In this document: one piece after another, positions 52,767-62,166 of the stretch
How positions within the stretch are numbered: the stretch's first letter is position 1
How the letters are laid out: each line of letters starts with the position of its first letter
DNA from: Picocystis sp. L7
Taxonomy: Eukaryota > Chlorophyta > Picocystophyceae > Picocystales > Picocystaceae
DNA: 64,000 bases
Reading direction: 5' to 3'
NCBI GenBank assembly: GCA_020975725.1
Contig: QXJR01000027.1
Span: 620,001 to 684,000 of the forward strand
The notes under the pieces: model-generated
What the model was told of the DNA's origin: nothing
Databases searched by the model: none
The model's input: the letters and a program-made list of their open reading frames with translations, nothing else
Made by a program: the position numbers and the translations under genes

Positions 52767-53914
52767 CTAGGACACACGGAGGACACCGTACGAAGATAGA
52801 ATCCAAATGGATACTAACACCACGGCCCCAGAGGCAAAGAAGAGCCCGCGATCGTACGTCCCTGTAACCTCCTTGAAGTAAAATATCCCCCAAGCCCCGC
52901 TTACAAGAAACTGGCACTGCACCAGTGGCCAGCCAAGCGTAAGGCCCAGCTGCTGGATCGCCAGAATGCCACAGAAATTTCCTGCGCTCCAGAGCAATCC
53001 AGTCAAAATCCCTGGGCGTGCGCAAGCCTTCAGCTTGGGACGGGGTTTTCCTAACATTTGCAAAACTGGGTAGTAGATCGCTAAGATGGCACAGCCTGAC
53101 ATGGCAGCGCCTATGCCAAAAGAAATGAGATACTCTGGGCCCTTGATATTTGTATCAACGTACTTCAACGGGACCATGTAGCTTCCATTCGAGATGCCCT
53201 GTAAGATCAACAAGTCAGTCTCTTGTTCCTCTGCTTGCATACAAACTAACCGGCCAGTATCTGCAGGTATCGCGCTGGCGTTCGTACCATGTAGACAGCA
53301 CACATTAGTCCTTGCCGGAATTCTACAGATTGCAATCTTTGTTTTCCTGTGGTCATGATAAACTTGTAAGCATATGCATTGGCAGTGCGTACTCGCCGCT
53401 GTCATTGTTGCTCCACCTCACCTTTTGCAACCAAGTCATACTTCTCTTCTTCCCGCAAGAACCCTGTCGATGAGTGCGCAGTTTTGGGCGAGGTGGAGTA
53501 TGCCACCCCGCAGATGCCAACAACCATGAGGCAGAGTGCAAACATTGATGCGCGCACACTCTTAATGGGCTCTTCGAAGACGATGGCTCCCCAGAAAAAA
53601 GAGACAAAAATCGCCACAGCACTCCAGATGGATTGGGCGACAGAGATGCCTGCCAGTTGTACAGCTAAAACCCCAAAAACCCCGTTGATGGCCCACATGG
53701 TGGCTCCTGCAACGCCCCACCACGTGAACTTGATTTCCGCTCCGAGCAGGAGGACAAACCAGGACGTGACGAAGCAGGTGAATGCTTTGTAACATTGGAA
53801 GCAGACGGGGTCGTGGCCTCCTGGTGACGCACTTGGCGTTTTGATTGGCACAGCGAAAGATCCAAAGAAGGCGTCGGCCGCCAGTCCGGCGAGGAGTCCT
53901 CCTCCCAACCCCAT
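52767..53914 (-). CDS. TMEM144-like membrane transporter (DMT superfamily), two exons
   Basis: This is a polytopic membrane protein of the TMEM144 family within the drug/metabolite transporter superfamily; members are thought to carry sugars or small metabolites. Exon 1 (53422-53914) encodes AADAFFGSFAVPIK, VCFQCYKAFTCF and INGVFGVLAVQLAG, all close to TMEM144. A 191-nt intron (53231-53421, GTGAGG...AAGCAG) leads to exon 2 (52767-53230) with GISNGSYMVPLKY and LLWSAGNFCGILA. Joined length is 318 residues with about ten hydrophobic segments in two halves, the usual duplicated 5+5 layout. The charged linker EEEKYDLVAKG spans the splice; an acceptor 3-6 nt earlier would also keep frame. It is divergent from the riboflavin kinase gene. 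Confidence 0.85.
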
Positions 53915-54182
53915 GGCAGCATGCACCTCTTCTTCTCGTTCCGTGGAAGATGTATTCACCGCGTCCTAGGAATCCTCCTCGGTTGTATCTCCAGATTCAC
54001 CCCTTTGGGGGTCGTTCGGTCCGCCCCGACCCCACCCTGTCCGAAAGGGACCACCTTCCGGGTCTGTCTCGATCAAGGTCGTCCTTTCGATCCCGAACGG
54101 GCCCGGGTTTGAATCCGGGCGGTTTCGGTCGGACTCTCCAAGGGGGATTTCGAGGTGAACGAATCCACGTCGCATCTGGACG

Positions 54183-55244
54183 ATGGCGATGGCGTGGACG
54201 AACGCCTTCCTCCAGGCGACGAAGAGACACGTGAGCCCTCAAACGCGACGTCAGAGCCTCAGAAGAAGGGTGGTGGCGATGGCCTTTCGAGGATTCGCCG
54301 ATCTGGATCCCGAGGCGCGCGTGATCCTGGCCGGAAGGCCGACCACCGACGGCATCCGCACCATCCAAGAGCGAGGTGCACGTGACATCCTCGCCTGTTG
54401 CGAAGACGCAGAGGTCTTGAGGACCATCCGGAGCGCCTTTGGAGATCCAGGAACGTGTGGAAACGATCTGGGTGTGCGGGTGTGGGAAGGAAAACTCTTG
54501 GAACTACCCCCTTACATGGGCTCCGCCGACGCAGTGGTGTTCCAGGACGAATTCGAAGGGGAAGATGAACTGCGAAAAGAAGCTCTGGCTCGTGCAGGAT
54601 TCCTGCTCAAGCCTGGTGGGAGGATAGTTCTGATGAATTCGAGTTACAGGGACCATCCCGCCGTCCCGCTGAAACCGGAAGAACTAGAGAGGCTGGTGGA
54701 GACGCTTCCACTGCAGCTAGAGGGCATGGAAGAACACGAGGCATCACGGATCGCAGTGCTGCGCCAGCCGGATCTATTCATGCTCGCTGGAGGTCCAGTA
54801 AAGATGCAGGGAACAGTGGTGACTGGATTCGGACGCGGAAGCAAGCAGATGGGAGTACCGACTGCCAATCTGTCGCCAGAAGAAGTTGGAGAAGCGGCCA
54901 GCAAACTTCCCAAAGGAGTGTATTTTGGGTGGGCCGTCCTCCAGGATGCACAGGGACAAGGCGGAGAGGTCCACAAGATGGTTATGAATGTAGGAAAACG
55001 ACCCACCTTTGTGGATGGGGATGGAATCACGGTAGAAGTGCACATCCTCCATCCCTTCCAGCAAGATTTCTATGGCCAATGTGTACAGGTGGCCATCGTG
55101 AGCTTTCTTCGCCCGGAGGTGAAGTTTCAGTCAATACAGGAGCTGATTTCACGCATCCAGACAGATGTAGGTGTGGCCAGGATCATGCTGGAAGAGCCCA
55201 AGCTGCAGGAATTCAAGACCATGTTACAATACATGCCTAGCTAG
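54183..55244 (+). CDS. Riboflavin kinase with an N-terminal methyltransferase-like domain
   Basis: The C-terminal 150 residues are a flavokinase that makes FMN from riboflavin and ATP: GTVVTGFGRGSKQMGVPTAN (the family GxPTAN site), LPKGVYFGWA, MVMNVGKRPTF, VEVHILHPFQQDFYGQ and VSFLRPE. The N-terminal part (about 40-200) is not the HAD phosphatase of plant FMN/FHY proteins nor the adenylyltransferase of bacterial RibF. It reads VILAGRPTTDGIRTI, ADAVVFQDEFEGEDEL and AGFLLKPGGRIVLMNSSYRD, resembling the second half of a class I SAM methyltransferase fold. The usual glycine-rich SAM loop is not evident, so the domain may be degenerate or regulatory. The first 35 residues from ATG 54183 are Arg/Thr/Ala-rich, suggesting an organelle transit peptide. 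It is one exon of 353 residues. Confidence 0.86.
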   Translation: MAMAWTNAFLQATKRHVSPQTRRQSLRRRVVAMAFRGFADLDPEARVILAGRPTTDGIRTIQERGARDILACCEDAEVLRTIRSAFGDPGTCGNDLGVRVWEGKLLELPPYMGSADAVVFQDEFEGEDELRKEALARAGFLLKPGGRIVLMNSSYRDHPAVPLKPEELERLVETLPLQLEGMEEHEASRIAVLRQPDLFMLAGGPVKMQGTVVTGFGRGSKQMGVPTANLSPEEVGEAASKLPKGVYFGWAVLQDAQGQGGEVHKMVMNVGKRPTFVDGDGITVEVHILHPFQQDFYGQCVQVAIVSFLRPEVKFQSIQELISRIQTDVGVARIMLEEPKLQEFKTMLQYMPS

Positions 55245-55257
55245 CAAAGGGTCGTTT

Positions 55258-57369
55258 TCATTGGGATCCCTCATCTATTTTTTTACGTATTCGTATCCAC
55301 CTTCGCCTCCTCACAAATGAGCTGTATCCATTATGGCCCGAACCTGGTAGGGGAGGGTACTTCAGCTGCCAAAAGTCAACACCATAGGAGAAACCTGCTG
55401 AATCAACACATTTTTCTTCGAGCCTGTTTCGATCGACAGTCCACTCCGACACCCACTTCCAGCCCCGTGGCAGTGCAGGAGCAACTTTGCCAAAGGTCAT
55501 CGAGGAAACCTTTCCCGATCTGTCACTCCACTTCTTACGATCCGTGGGTAACAAATGCCCGGGATATTTGCTGCCCCAACCAACGAAGGGTTGCAGGCGC
55601 TCGTTTTCAAACATTTCTTCTATAACTGGGCCTTCATTATTATCCTTCGAGATTGCTGAAGAAGACATTTCCCCGCCTAACTTGTGTATATCCTCGTTGG
55701 GTTCACTTTCTAATCTACCGGTCATTTCATTTGTGTACAAATCTTCTGGCATTCCATCCTTGTTCGCCCCTCCAAGTAGTGCTTCCTGCAGCTTCTCAAA
55801 GTTGCGCATGTTTTGGGCCATGAACTTTGCGGTTCTCTTTCCACGTTTCCGCCTCCCTGGCTCGGGTTGAGTGGAAACCTCTTCTCCCTTCATCGACGCA
55901 ACATCGTCCGGCATACTGACAACTTCCAACTTCAAAGAGACTTCGGGTGCCGCTGACAGAGAAAAGGATGTCACCTTGTCCCATAGCTTTACCAGCATGA
56001 AGGCAGGAATCAGGGACCATACAAATTCGTCAAAACTATCAGGAAGGTCAGGCCGTGTGATGACTCGGAGGCTGGACCGCAGCAGGTGCATGCCAAATGC
56101 TCTGCCAAAGCTCAGATCGGCCTGAATCGTAGACACCAAACTGCCCATCCCATCAAGCTGTGTTTTCAACAGGCAAAAGAACATGCCAACTGTTAGAGAT
56201 AACCAGACTGATACAAGTAGCACAGGCGAGGGCTCTTGCTTGACCGTCCATACTCCCAGGATTCGCTCGAGCTTTTCCAAGTCTACTTCTGGCAGGCTTT
56301 CTGGCAGGTCTCTTGCACTTGCATTGGGCTTGGTCTGCTCCAGCTGATCTTCTTCATCAAGCGTATCTGCAAGCTTTTGAGAGCTCCTTGTAGATCCCAT
56401 CTTTGCATTCTTCAATATTTTCCCTTGAATGAAAGACATGGTTGACTTCAAGAAAATCACAGTGCTTGCAACCTTCACATGTGTCTCCTCTTCATTCAGG
56501 GACATCAAGCAGAAGCTCTCTCTCACCATATAATTCTTCCCATACGGTAAAAACGGCGTGGAGATGTCTACGTCCACGATGCAACCAATACCTTCCACGT
56601 TCCGAACATACCATTCCTCCACAATTTCGAATCCGTTTCTTAAGATTGGGTCTTTCCCAAAGGCCCTGTAACTTACAGATCTCATCCTGCTGTCTCGAAG
56701 CTCTTTCCAAGGGAAAATATTCAGGTTGGCAGTCCCACGGGCTCTGTGCCACTTCCGAAAGAAGCAGCTTTCTGCAGTATCCTCAAATAAATAAGCAAAA
56801 GCTTCATTCACAGGCTTCTTTACGTCTCTCTCTAGCAGATCGTAGTATCCATTTCCTACAATTTTCACCTTGTTCCCTTCTCTTTCCCAAGTCGACAGCT
56901 CTCGGTCCGAGTCCGCTTCCCCAGCTCGACTTACCGAGCTTTGCACCCTCCTCATGTCACTTGACTTGCACTTCGTTGCGGTTGGTGATGACTCGACATC
57001 TTCATCGCCGGCCCGCATCGGCAGTGCATCTGCCTTGGTGTTTTCTTCCTCTTCCGTGCTTCCACGAGCGTCGGCCGATTCACTTCTCTTCCTCGACCGC
57101 CGCGCCACGCTCTTCATCCACTGCTTCGGGCTCAAGGGTGGATCCTTCCCTCCTTCCATGGCCACGACGTGTTCCTCCAATTCTTTCTGATCGAGGGAAC
57201 TCGTGCAGCGACCACGCAACCTTCCCTTTCTGGAAGGCGTGGACTCCACGCGCTCCTCCGACTCTCCTTCGGCATTCGGAACCTCGTGGAACTCCTCCTC
57301 GGCTTCGGTAGGATCGATGGGACGATGTACGCTCCCTTCTGGCGTCGAAGGAGCGCCTTCCATCGCCAT
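55258..57369 (-). CDS. VASt-domain membrane protein with C-terminal dysferlin (DysF) domain
   Basis: The protein has 703 residues from ATG 57369. Residues about 165-325 form a VASt/StART-like lipid-transfer domain (GYYDLLERDVKKPVNEAF, ESCFFRKWHRARG, VEGIGCIVDVDISTPFLPYG). A membrane segment follows at about 383-402 (VLLVSVWLSLTVGMFFCLL) and a weaker hydrophobic one near 455 (FVWSLIPAFMLVKLW). Residues about 585-695 are a DysF domain: FENERLQPFVGWGSKYPGHL, LPTDRKKWSDRSG, LPRGWKWVSEWTVDRN and FVRRRRWIRIRKK. DysF occurs in peroxisomal/ER proteins such as Pex30; VASt in ER sterol-transfer proteins. The combination suggests an ER contact-site lipid handler (inference). The frame is open upstream with another ATG at 57546. 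The 3' end is 13 nt from the convergent riboflavin kinase. Confidence 0.82.
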   Translation of the reverse strand: MAMEGAPSTPEGSVHRPIDPTEAEEEFHEVPNAEGESEERVESTPSRKGRLRGRCTSSLDQKELEEHVVAMEGGKDPPLSPKQWMKSVARRSRKRSESADARGSTEEEENTKADALPMRAGDEDVESSPTATKCKSSDMRRVQSSVSRAGEADSDRELSTWEREGNKVKIVGNGYYDLLERDVKKPVNEAFAYLFEDTAESCFFRKWHRARGTANLNIFPWKELRDSRMRSVSYRAFGKDPILRNGFEIVEEWYVRNVEGIGCIVDVDISTPFLPYGKNYMVRESFCLMSLNEEETHVKVASTVIFLKSTMSFIQGKILKNAKMGSTRSSQKLADTLDEEDQLEQTKPNASARDLPESLPEVDLEKLERILGVWTVKQEPSPVLLVSVWLSLTVGMFFCLLKTQLDGMGSLVSTIQADLSFGRAFGMHLLRSSLRVITRPDLPDSFDEFVWSLIPAFMLVKLWDKVTSFSLSAAPEVSLKLEVVSMPDDVASMKGEEVSTQPEPGRRKRGKRTAKFMAQNMRNFEKLQEALLGGANKDGMPEDLYTNEMTGRLESEPNEDIHKLGGEMSSSAISKDNNEGPVIEEMFENERLQPFVGWGSKYPGHLLPTDRKKWSDRSGKVSSMTFGKVAPALPRGWKWVSEWTVDRNRLEEKCVDSAGFSYGVDFWQLKYPPLPGSGHNGYSSFVRRRRWIRIRKKIDEGSQ

Positions 57370-58195
57370 CCAAGCGCGCGAAAGCCGTCGGCAAAACGCA
57401 ATCCGACACGCGAATGCCGACGAACGTAGTGTCGGGACACGCGCACCTGGGTCCAGAGGCCATGTGGCGCAGAGGAATGCCTCTTCGATTGTCAGGACTC
57501 CTCGGCGGGAGTGCCCCAGGATGTTCCAGTGTTGAAGTGGAGGCATTGCCTTGTGCGGATCCGAAATAGCTGAGATGGAGCTTTCCCCAGGCAAATGGAT
57601 CAGGCTCGATGACACAGACACCAAGACAGACGTGGTTCATACCACACGTCCTGGGTGTTGCTTGGACAGAGACGCTTGGATGGAACAGGTGGAAGAACCG
57701 GGGATGAAACAAGGAAGAAGCATGGACCTGAGCTTGGTATGGACGAAACGAAACTTGAACCTGTAGCAGACCTGGACCATAAGCCACGACCTCGTGCCAG
57801 AGGACGATCGAGATGTCCCTCTGCCAAAAGCACTGTGTAACGGAACGCCGCTTTCTCCATAGCGATTGGACAGCTCCCATGACCCATGACATATCATCCA
57901 CAAACAAAAGGCCACAGGAGAACATAAAAAGCTCACTTACCAGCGTCGATGCTCAACAAGCCAGAAGGTCGTGAAGATCGTCGTCTTCAAGAATCCAACA
58001 GAAGTTCAACATTATCGAATCTCCTTCTGTCGCCCTGCACGTGATGGCAAAAAGAGCAGGTGGGAATCGCACCTCGGTAAAGGTCTACGTGAATGCCCAC
58101 ATACCAAGCGAGGGAAGCGACACGAAGAGAAGGAGCCACATCAGGAATCAGCATAGTTCGAGAATGACCATCGATTCGCATGCACTTGGAATTGG
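57370..58195. other. Upstream of the VASt/DysF gene; no clear gene
   Basis: Minus-strand open frames continue past the VASt start (to 57925 and 57987-58181) and include YVGIHVDLYRGAIPTCSFC, but no family could be named and no ATG-to-stop unit is convincing. Parts could be 5' exons of the VASt gene. Confidence 0.3.
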
Positions 58196-58392
58196 ATGAA
58201 CAGAGCCATTGCTCGATTCCTCACGGCAAACTGTCATGGCCATCTACGTCTCCATCGTGATTCTCCATCTGACGCAAGGCTGAATCGTTCCTGGCTCGAG
58301 CGGGCTCGCTTCCCGAGGAATCCCGTCCACGCCGCGAAGAGCCGGACGCTCGTTCAGAGCAACAAGGTCCTCATCATCGGCAGTTTCGAACC
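58196..58392 (+). CDS. Candidate first exon of an unidentified plus-strand gene
   Basis: From ATG 58196 the frame reads MNRAIARFLTANCHGHLRLH, then RNPVHAAKSRTLVQSNK and VLIIGSFEP, ending at a consensus-like donor GTACGT at 58393. The N-terminus is basic and could be an organelle presequence. A second plausible coding piece ends at a strong CAG/GTGAGT donor at 58740 (ARVALGYGVTQ). The pieces were not joined with confidence and no family was recognised. Confidence 0.25.
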
Positions 58393-59223
58393 GTACGTTT
58401 CCAGGGGATCCCCCCCAACCGTCTTGCCCAACGTTCGGATCCGACCCCAGTACGTCCGAGGAATCTGTGACCCACTGGGGTCGGATGGACTGGGGGGACA
58501 GGGAGCTTCAGGGAGGGGGGTTCCCGCCCAAAGGAAGAGCAGTGTGTGGTGGAGGGCAGGGCAAGCACATCGAAGAAGACGCCACTACGAACCAACCGTC
58601 GCGACCACGAGTCGTTGATGCTCCCCGGTTGGCATTTGCAAGGCAAATTCAAGGCACTTTGAATTCCGGGAAAAGTCTCCAGGACTCCAGCGATCATCAA
58701 CTATGGCCCGTGTGGCTCTGGGATACGGGGTGACGCAGGTGAGTGCCTTGTGGATGGGCGTGTACGTGATCGTGGGTCGACTCCTAGTAGGACGCGTCCG
58801 ACAGATGGGAAACAAGAGGAAAACCGAAAGGACGGGGTCCCAACGTACCCACGTCGAACCGCCTCACGACACTGAGGGCAAGCGGCCTGCTGGGCAACTG
58901 GGTGAGGACCTGGAGTCCACAGCCGCCACCTCGAGTGACCTCCTCACAGATGCATGTACCGCAGGCATCGCAGAAGGCGCGTCCAGTAGGTATACACACA
59001 GCACGTTCGAGAGCAACATATCGGATGCACCGGAAAGTCCGTCGACCGTTTTTTGTCATCCTGAGAACGCATGGGAGGATTCGTCCCAGGAAGGTTGAGT
59101 TCAGAGACAGTAGACCAATATTTTGCTCGTAATTACAGCAATGCGTAGAGTCGATACAAGATGCGCGTTGGATACTTGCATCATAGAAAAGAGAACCACA
59201 ACGAGCATTCTATGCTGAGATGA
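58393..59223. other. Weakly coding or intergenic stretch
   Basis: A plus-strand frame at 58703-59098 begins MARVALGYGVTQVSALWMGV, with a short hydrophobic segment and then a Ser/Thr/Glu-rich tail. It crosses the donor-like CAG/GTGAGT, so at least part may be intron. The rest has no support. Confidence 0.25.
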
Positions 59224-60174
59224 TCATAATAATTCAGGAAACAGAGTACCTGCACTTTTTGCCTCAATCGTCAATAGATCCTTTTTCCGTTTCTCAACTT
59301 CTTCCATCTTCTTGACAGCATCAGGATTGCCTGGCTCCAGTCGCTGCACACTATCAAAGTCCTTTACTGCCTTTCCTAACGAGCCCATCTCCAAGTGGGA
59401 GTGTCCTCTCCTCAACAATGCCTTGATTGACACTGGATCGATCTGCAGAGCACGTGTACAGTCTTCAACCGCTTCTTCGAACTTTCGCAGCTTGATTCTG
59501 CTCAGTGCACGGTTGCAGAAGTAGGCTGGACAACCATCGTTGGTGCAAATGGCTTGCGAGTAGTACCGCTCCGCCATTTCAAAGTCCCCACGTTTGAAGG
59601 CGCTGTTTCCTCTAGATTTTGCCAACTCATCTTCAGCCATGGCAGAGGCAAGCTTCTCCATGAGCACCTCTTTTTCCCACTGCTGACTAACCGTCTCGGA
59701 TACTTTCTCCCATGCGGCTGTAAAGTCACTCAGCAGCTGCAGTTGGACCCAGTCACCTTTCTTGATATCCTCCGATATCTCAACAAGGGAGTGCAGGTTG
59801 TCATCTTCGACTGTAATGATTTCTCCCTGTTTCAGAAGCTTGACTTTCATGACACGAAGGCTTTGCGACACTGGATGCCGGACCTCCTTCATCGGCTGGC
59901 TGTAAAGCTTGTTGATCCTTTTCTGAAGCTCTATGGACTCTTGCTCTGATACATCCGCTTCGGATGCGAGGGAAAGGGCCCGCTCAGGTGCAGGGAGTGC
60001 CTTGCTGGTCTGCGTAATGTCGACCACCTGTCCTCGGTGTCGATCCTCAGCGATCTGTTTCGCGACGGCCCGCGCCTGCTCATTCCCGACAGGTTTGCCG
60101 TCCTCAGTAATGAGTGCACTTCCGGAATATTGAGCACCGCTGTTCGCTCCGGAATTGATCCGCCACGTCGGCAT
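59224..60174 (-). CDS. TPR-repeat protein, SPAG1/RPAP3-like TPR module
   Basis: With ATG 60174 (MPTWRINSGANSG) the protein has 316 residues. Three tandem TPRs fill about 195-300: ELAKSRGNSAFKRGDFEMAE, AYFCNRALSRIKLRKFEEAV, and IKALLRRGHSHLEMGSLGKA. The pattern of the first repeat (GNxAFKxGDFExAxxYY) is that of Hsp90/Hsp70 co-chaperones such as SPAG1, RPAP3 and TTC proteins, suggesting binding of a chaperone EEVD tail. The middle region is charged and has no recognised domain. The frame is open further upstream to an ATG at 60402 whose first residues (MRLIGLATLLWNSACSY) are hydrophobic; whether this is real coding sequence is unclear. Confidence 0.82.
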   Translation of the reverse strand: MPTWRINSGANSGAQYSGSALITEDGKPVGNEQARAVAKQIAEDRHRGQVVDITQTSKALPAPERALSLASEADVSEQESIELQKRINKLYSQPMKEVRHPVSQSLRVMKVKLLKQGEIITVEDDNLHSLVEISEDIKKGDWVQLQLLSDFTAAWEKVSETVSQQWEKEVLMEKLASAMAEDELAKSRGNSAFKRGDFEMAERYYSQAICTNDGCPAYFCNRALSRIKLRKFEEAVEDCTRALQIDPVSIKALLRRGHSHLEMGSLGKAVKDFDSVQRLEPGNPDAVKKMEEVEKRKKDLLTIEAKSAGTLFPELL

Positions 60175-62166
60175 CGGAGCTGCAAACCGCTCGAAACGCT
60201 TTCGTCTCCTTGGTTCGAGGAAGGGCTCCTCCCGCGTCGTTTCGATTCTTTGCCATAGACCGCAGAGGATGCAAGATGGAGATAGGGAATGTGTCGGGCC
60301 GAACGCTCGTGGCTCTTCGGGGAACGGTCGATGGATGGAGCTTCCCCACCGATAGGAGCATGCCGAGTTCCAAAGGAGTGTAGCCAATCCAATCAAGCGC
60401 ATCACGATGCCATCGCTGGGCGCTCTTCAGCCAGCAACGGTAGCAAAGGACGGACACACCGAATTCCTCTCTTCCACTTGTAAGATAGGCAGCTCAACCC
60501 TCCTCTGCAATATCCTTGATGTGGATCACGTGCATCACTGCCGTCGTCACGATGGCAATGGCTGTCTCGCAATCGCTATTCTCATTCCAACGCAATGACG
60601 AGCTAGAATCCCTTTCCGACTAAATATGGTGCTGGGAAGATCGAGGCATGAACGGACGAGGATTTCAAGCAACACGATGATACTTTGCACGCCGATCTCA
60701 CATCAACCCATACCTCTAGACCAAGGTGCATTGCCCGAACGTAGTACTACTCGGTCGGGAAACATATTCATCGAGGCCACCCCCGGTTCATCGGACCCAA
60801 TAGCCCAAGGAGGAGTGTTGAAAGAACGTGGCCCTTGCAGTGGGGAACGACCCCACACTTGGTGATCCAACCCAACCTTCGACCGAGTCTACTACCAAGT
60901 CACCCGTCGACGAAGATACCGAGGAATCCAACATCGGACGGCACAAACGACCACCTGGTCAAACGATCCAACCGACAGCAAAGCGCACACGTCCGCGACT
61001 GTCGCACCATTACGGACGGAGCATCGTCCGAACAGACTCGGAACGCCATCCATCGCGTCCTTGCGTCGCCTGTGAATCCGAATTTCCCATTGCTCGGCCG
61101 AGTTTCCACCACTCCTTCCGATACCGAGCGACGTTCTTCGCCAGCCTCCTGGCGCGTTGCAAACGGCAGCATACTTATGGACGATCGACGAAAACGGTCC
61201 CATGGGGCGATCCCATCCTGGTTCAGAACCGTGCACCAACGAGTTCGAAACGGCCGGGAAAGGAAAGGAGAATTCACAAAAGGGGCTTTACGGTCCATCA
61301 AACAAACGGAATAGCTTAGTAGGGCTAATCTAGTTGGCTTCAGGCCTCCTCGATCAAAATCCATGCATAAACGTGGATACTCGAGTGCTTTCAATTGCTG
61401 AGCTATGCAATCGTAGCCACAAAAATGAACAACGAGTCATTGAGCATGTACTACTCTATTGAACAGCCCTTCCGGGTTGGTAGAGGTGACGGTCTCATTC
61501 GTCTCTTTGTGCGTTCATGTTGCCGACTTTTTACTCTACTCCTAGTGGGCACTTGCATCTCTAGCATCCGATTTGTCAACTCCTCCGACTCCTCCAGCTA
61601 GATGTCTTGCTCGCCGTGTGTGGCAACGTCCATGACAAGCGCAGTGGACGGCATTTCAAGAGGCGCTCCGACAATGCCCCCATGCTAGGCATTTGTACCA
61701 TGGATTGGAAATCCTCACGGGTGCGTTCATCGCGTTCATTTACGTTATCTTACCCGTGCAGGTACATGCGCGGCGCTCGGGATCGAGTCGTTCATCGCCG
61801 TTCCCGCAACATTTGTTCGATGGCATGCGAGTCGGGCCCTCGACGTGCGTTCGACCTCTCCACCCGAGAAGAAACTCTCCATCCGCTTGCGCTGACGTGT
61901 CGGGGTCGATCGCCTCGGATCAACGAGGGATCCAGGTTCCTGAGAAACGGACCATCCGACCGGATCGGGTGGGGATCCTCCGCCACCCTCCCTTGGCAAG
62001 ACCGATGCCCTCCACCCGGGACCGTCCGGTTCGATCGGGCCCTCACCCCGGTTCGATCTCGAGGAAGTTTGGGTCCATAGTGCCCAATTACCTGGTACGA
62101 TGTAGCACACCCGCTCCACCCCTTCGATTCGTGACAGGACCCTCCTCGAGGCAGGCGGCCACGGCG
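60175..62166. other. Two-kb gap without a convincing gene
   Basis: Overlapping 160-codon frames at 60828-61319 and 60835-61314 (plus) and 60900-61394 (minus) coincide, which is typical of chance open frames in stop-poor DNA. None has recognisable motifs. The right end must hold the promoter of the glycosyltransferase; its frame is open back to 61693, but the signal peptide begins at 62167. Confidence 0.45.

Noticed and set aside
60828-61394. Three overlapping ORFs of about 160 codons
   Set aside because: They overlap in two plus frames and one minus frame with no motifs, as expected by chance in a stop-poor stretch.
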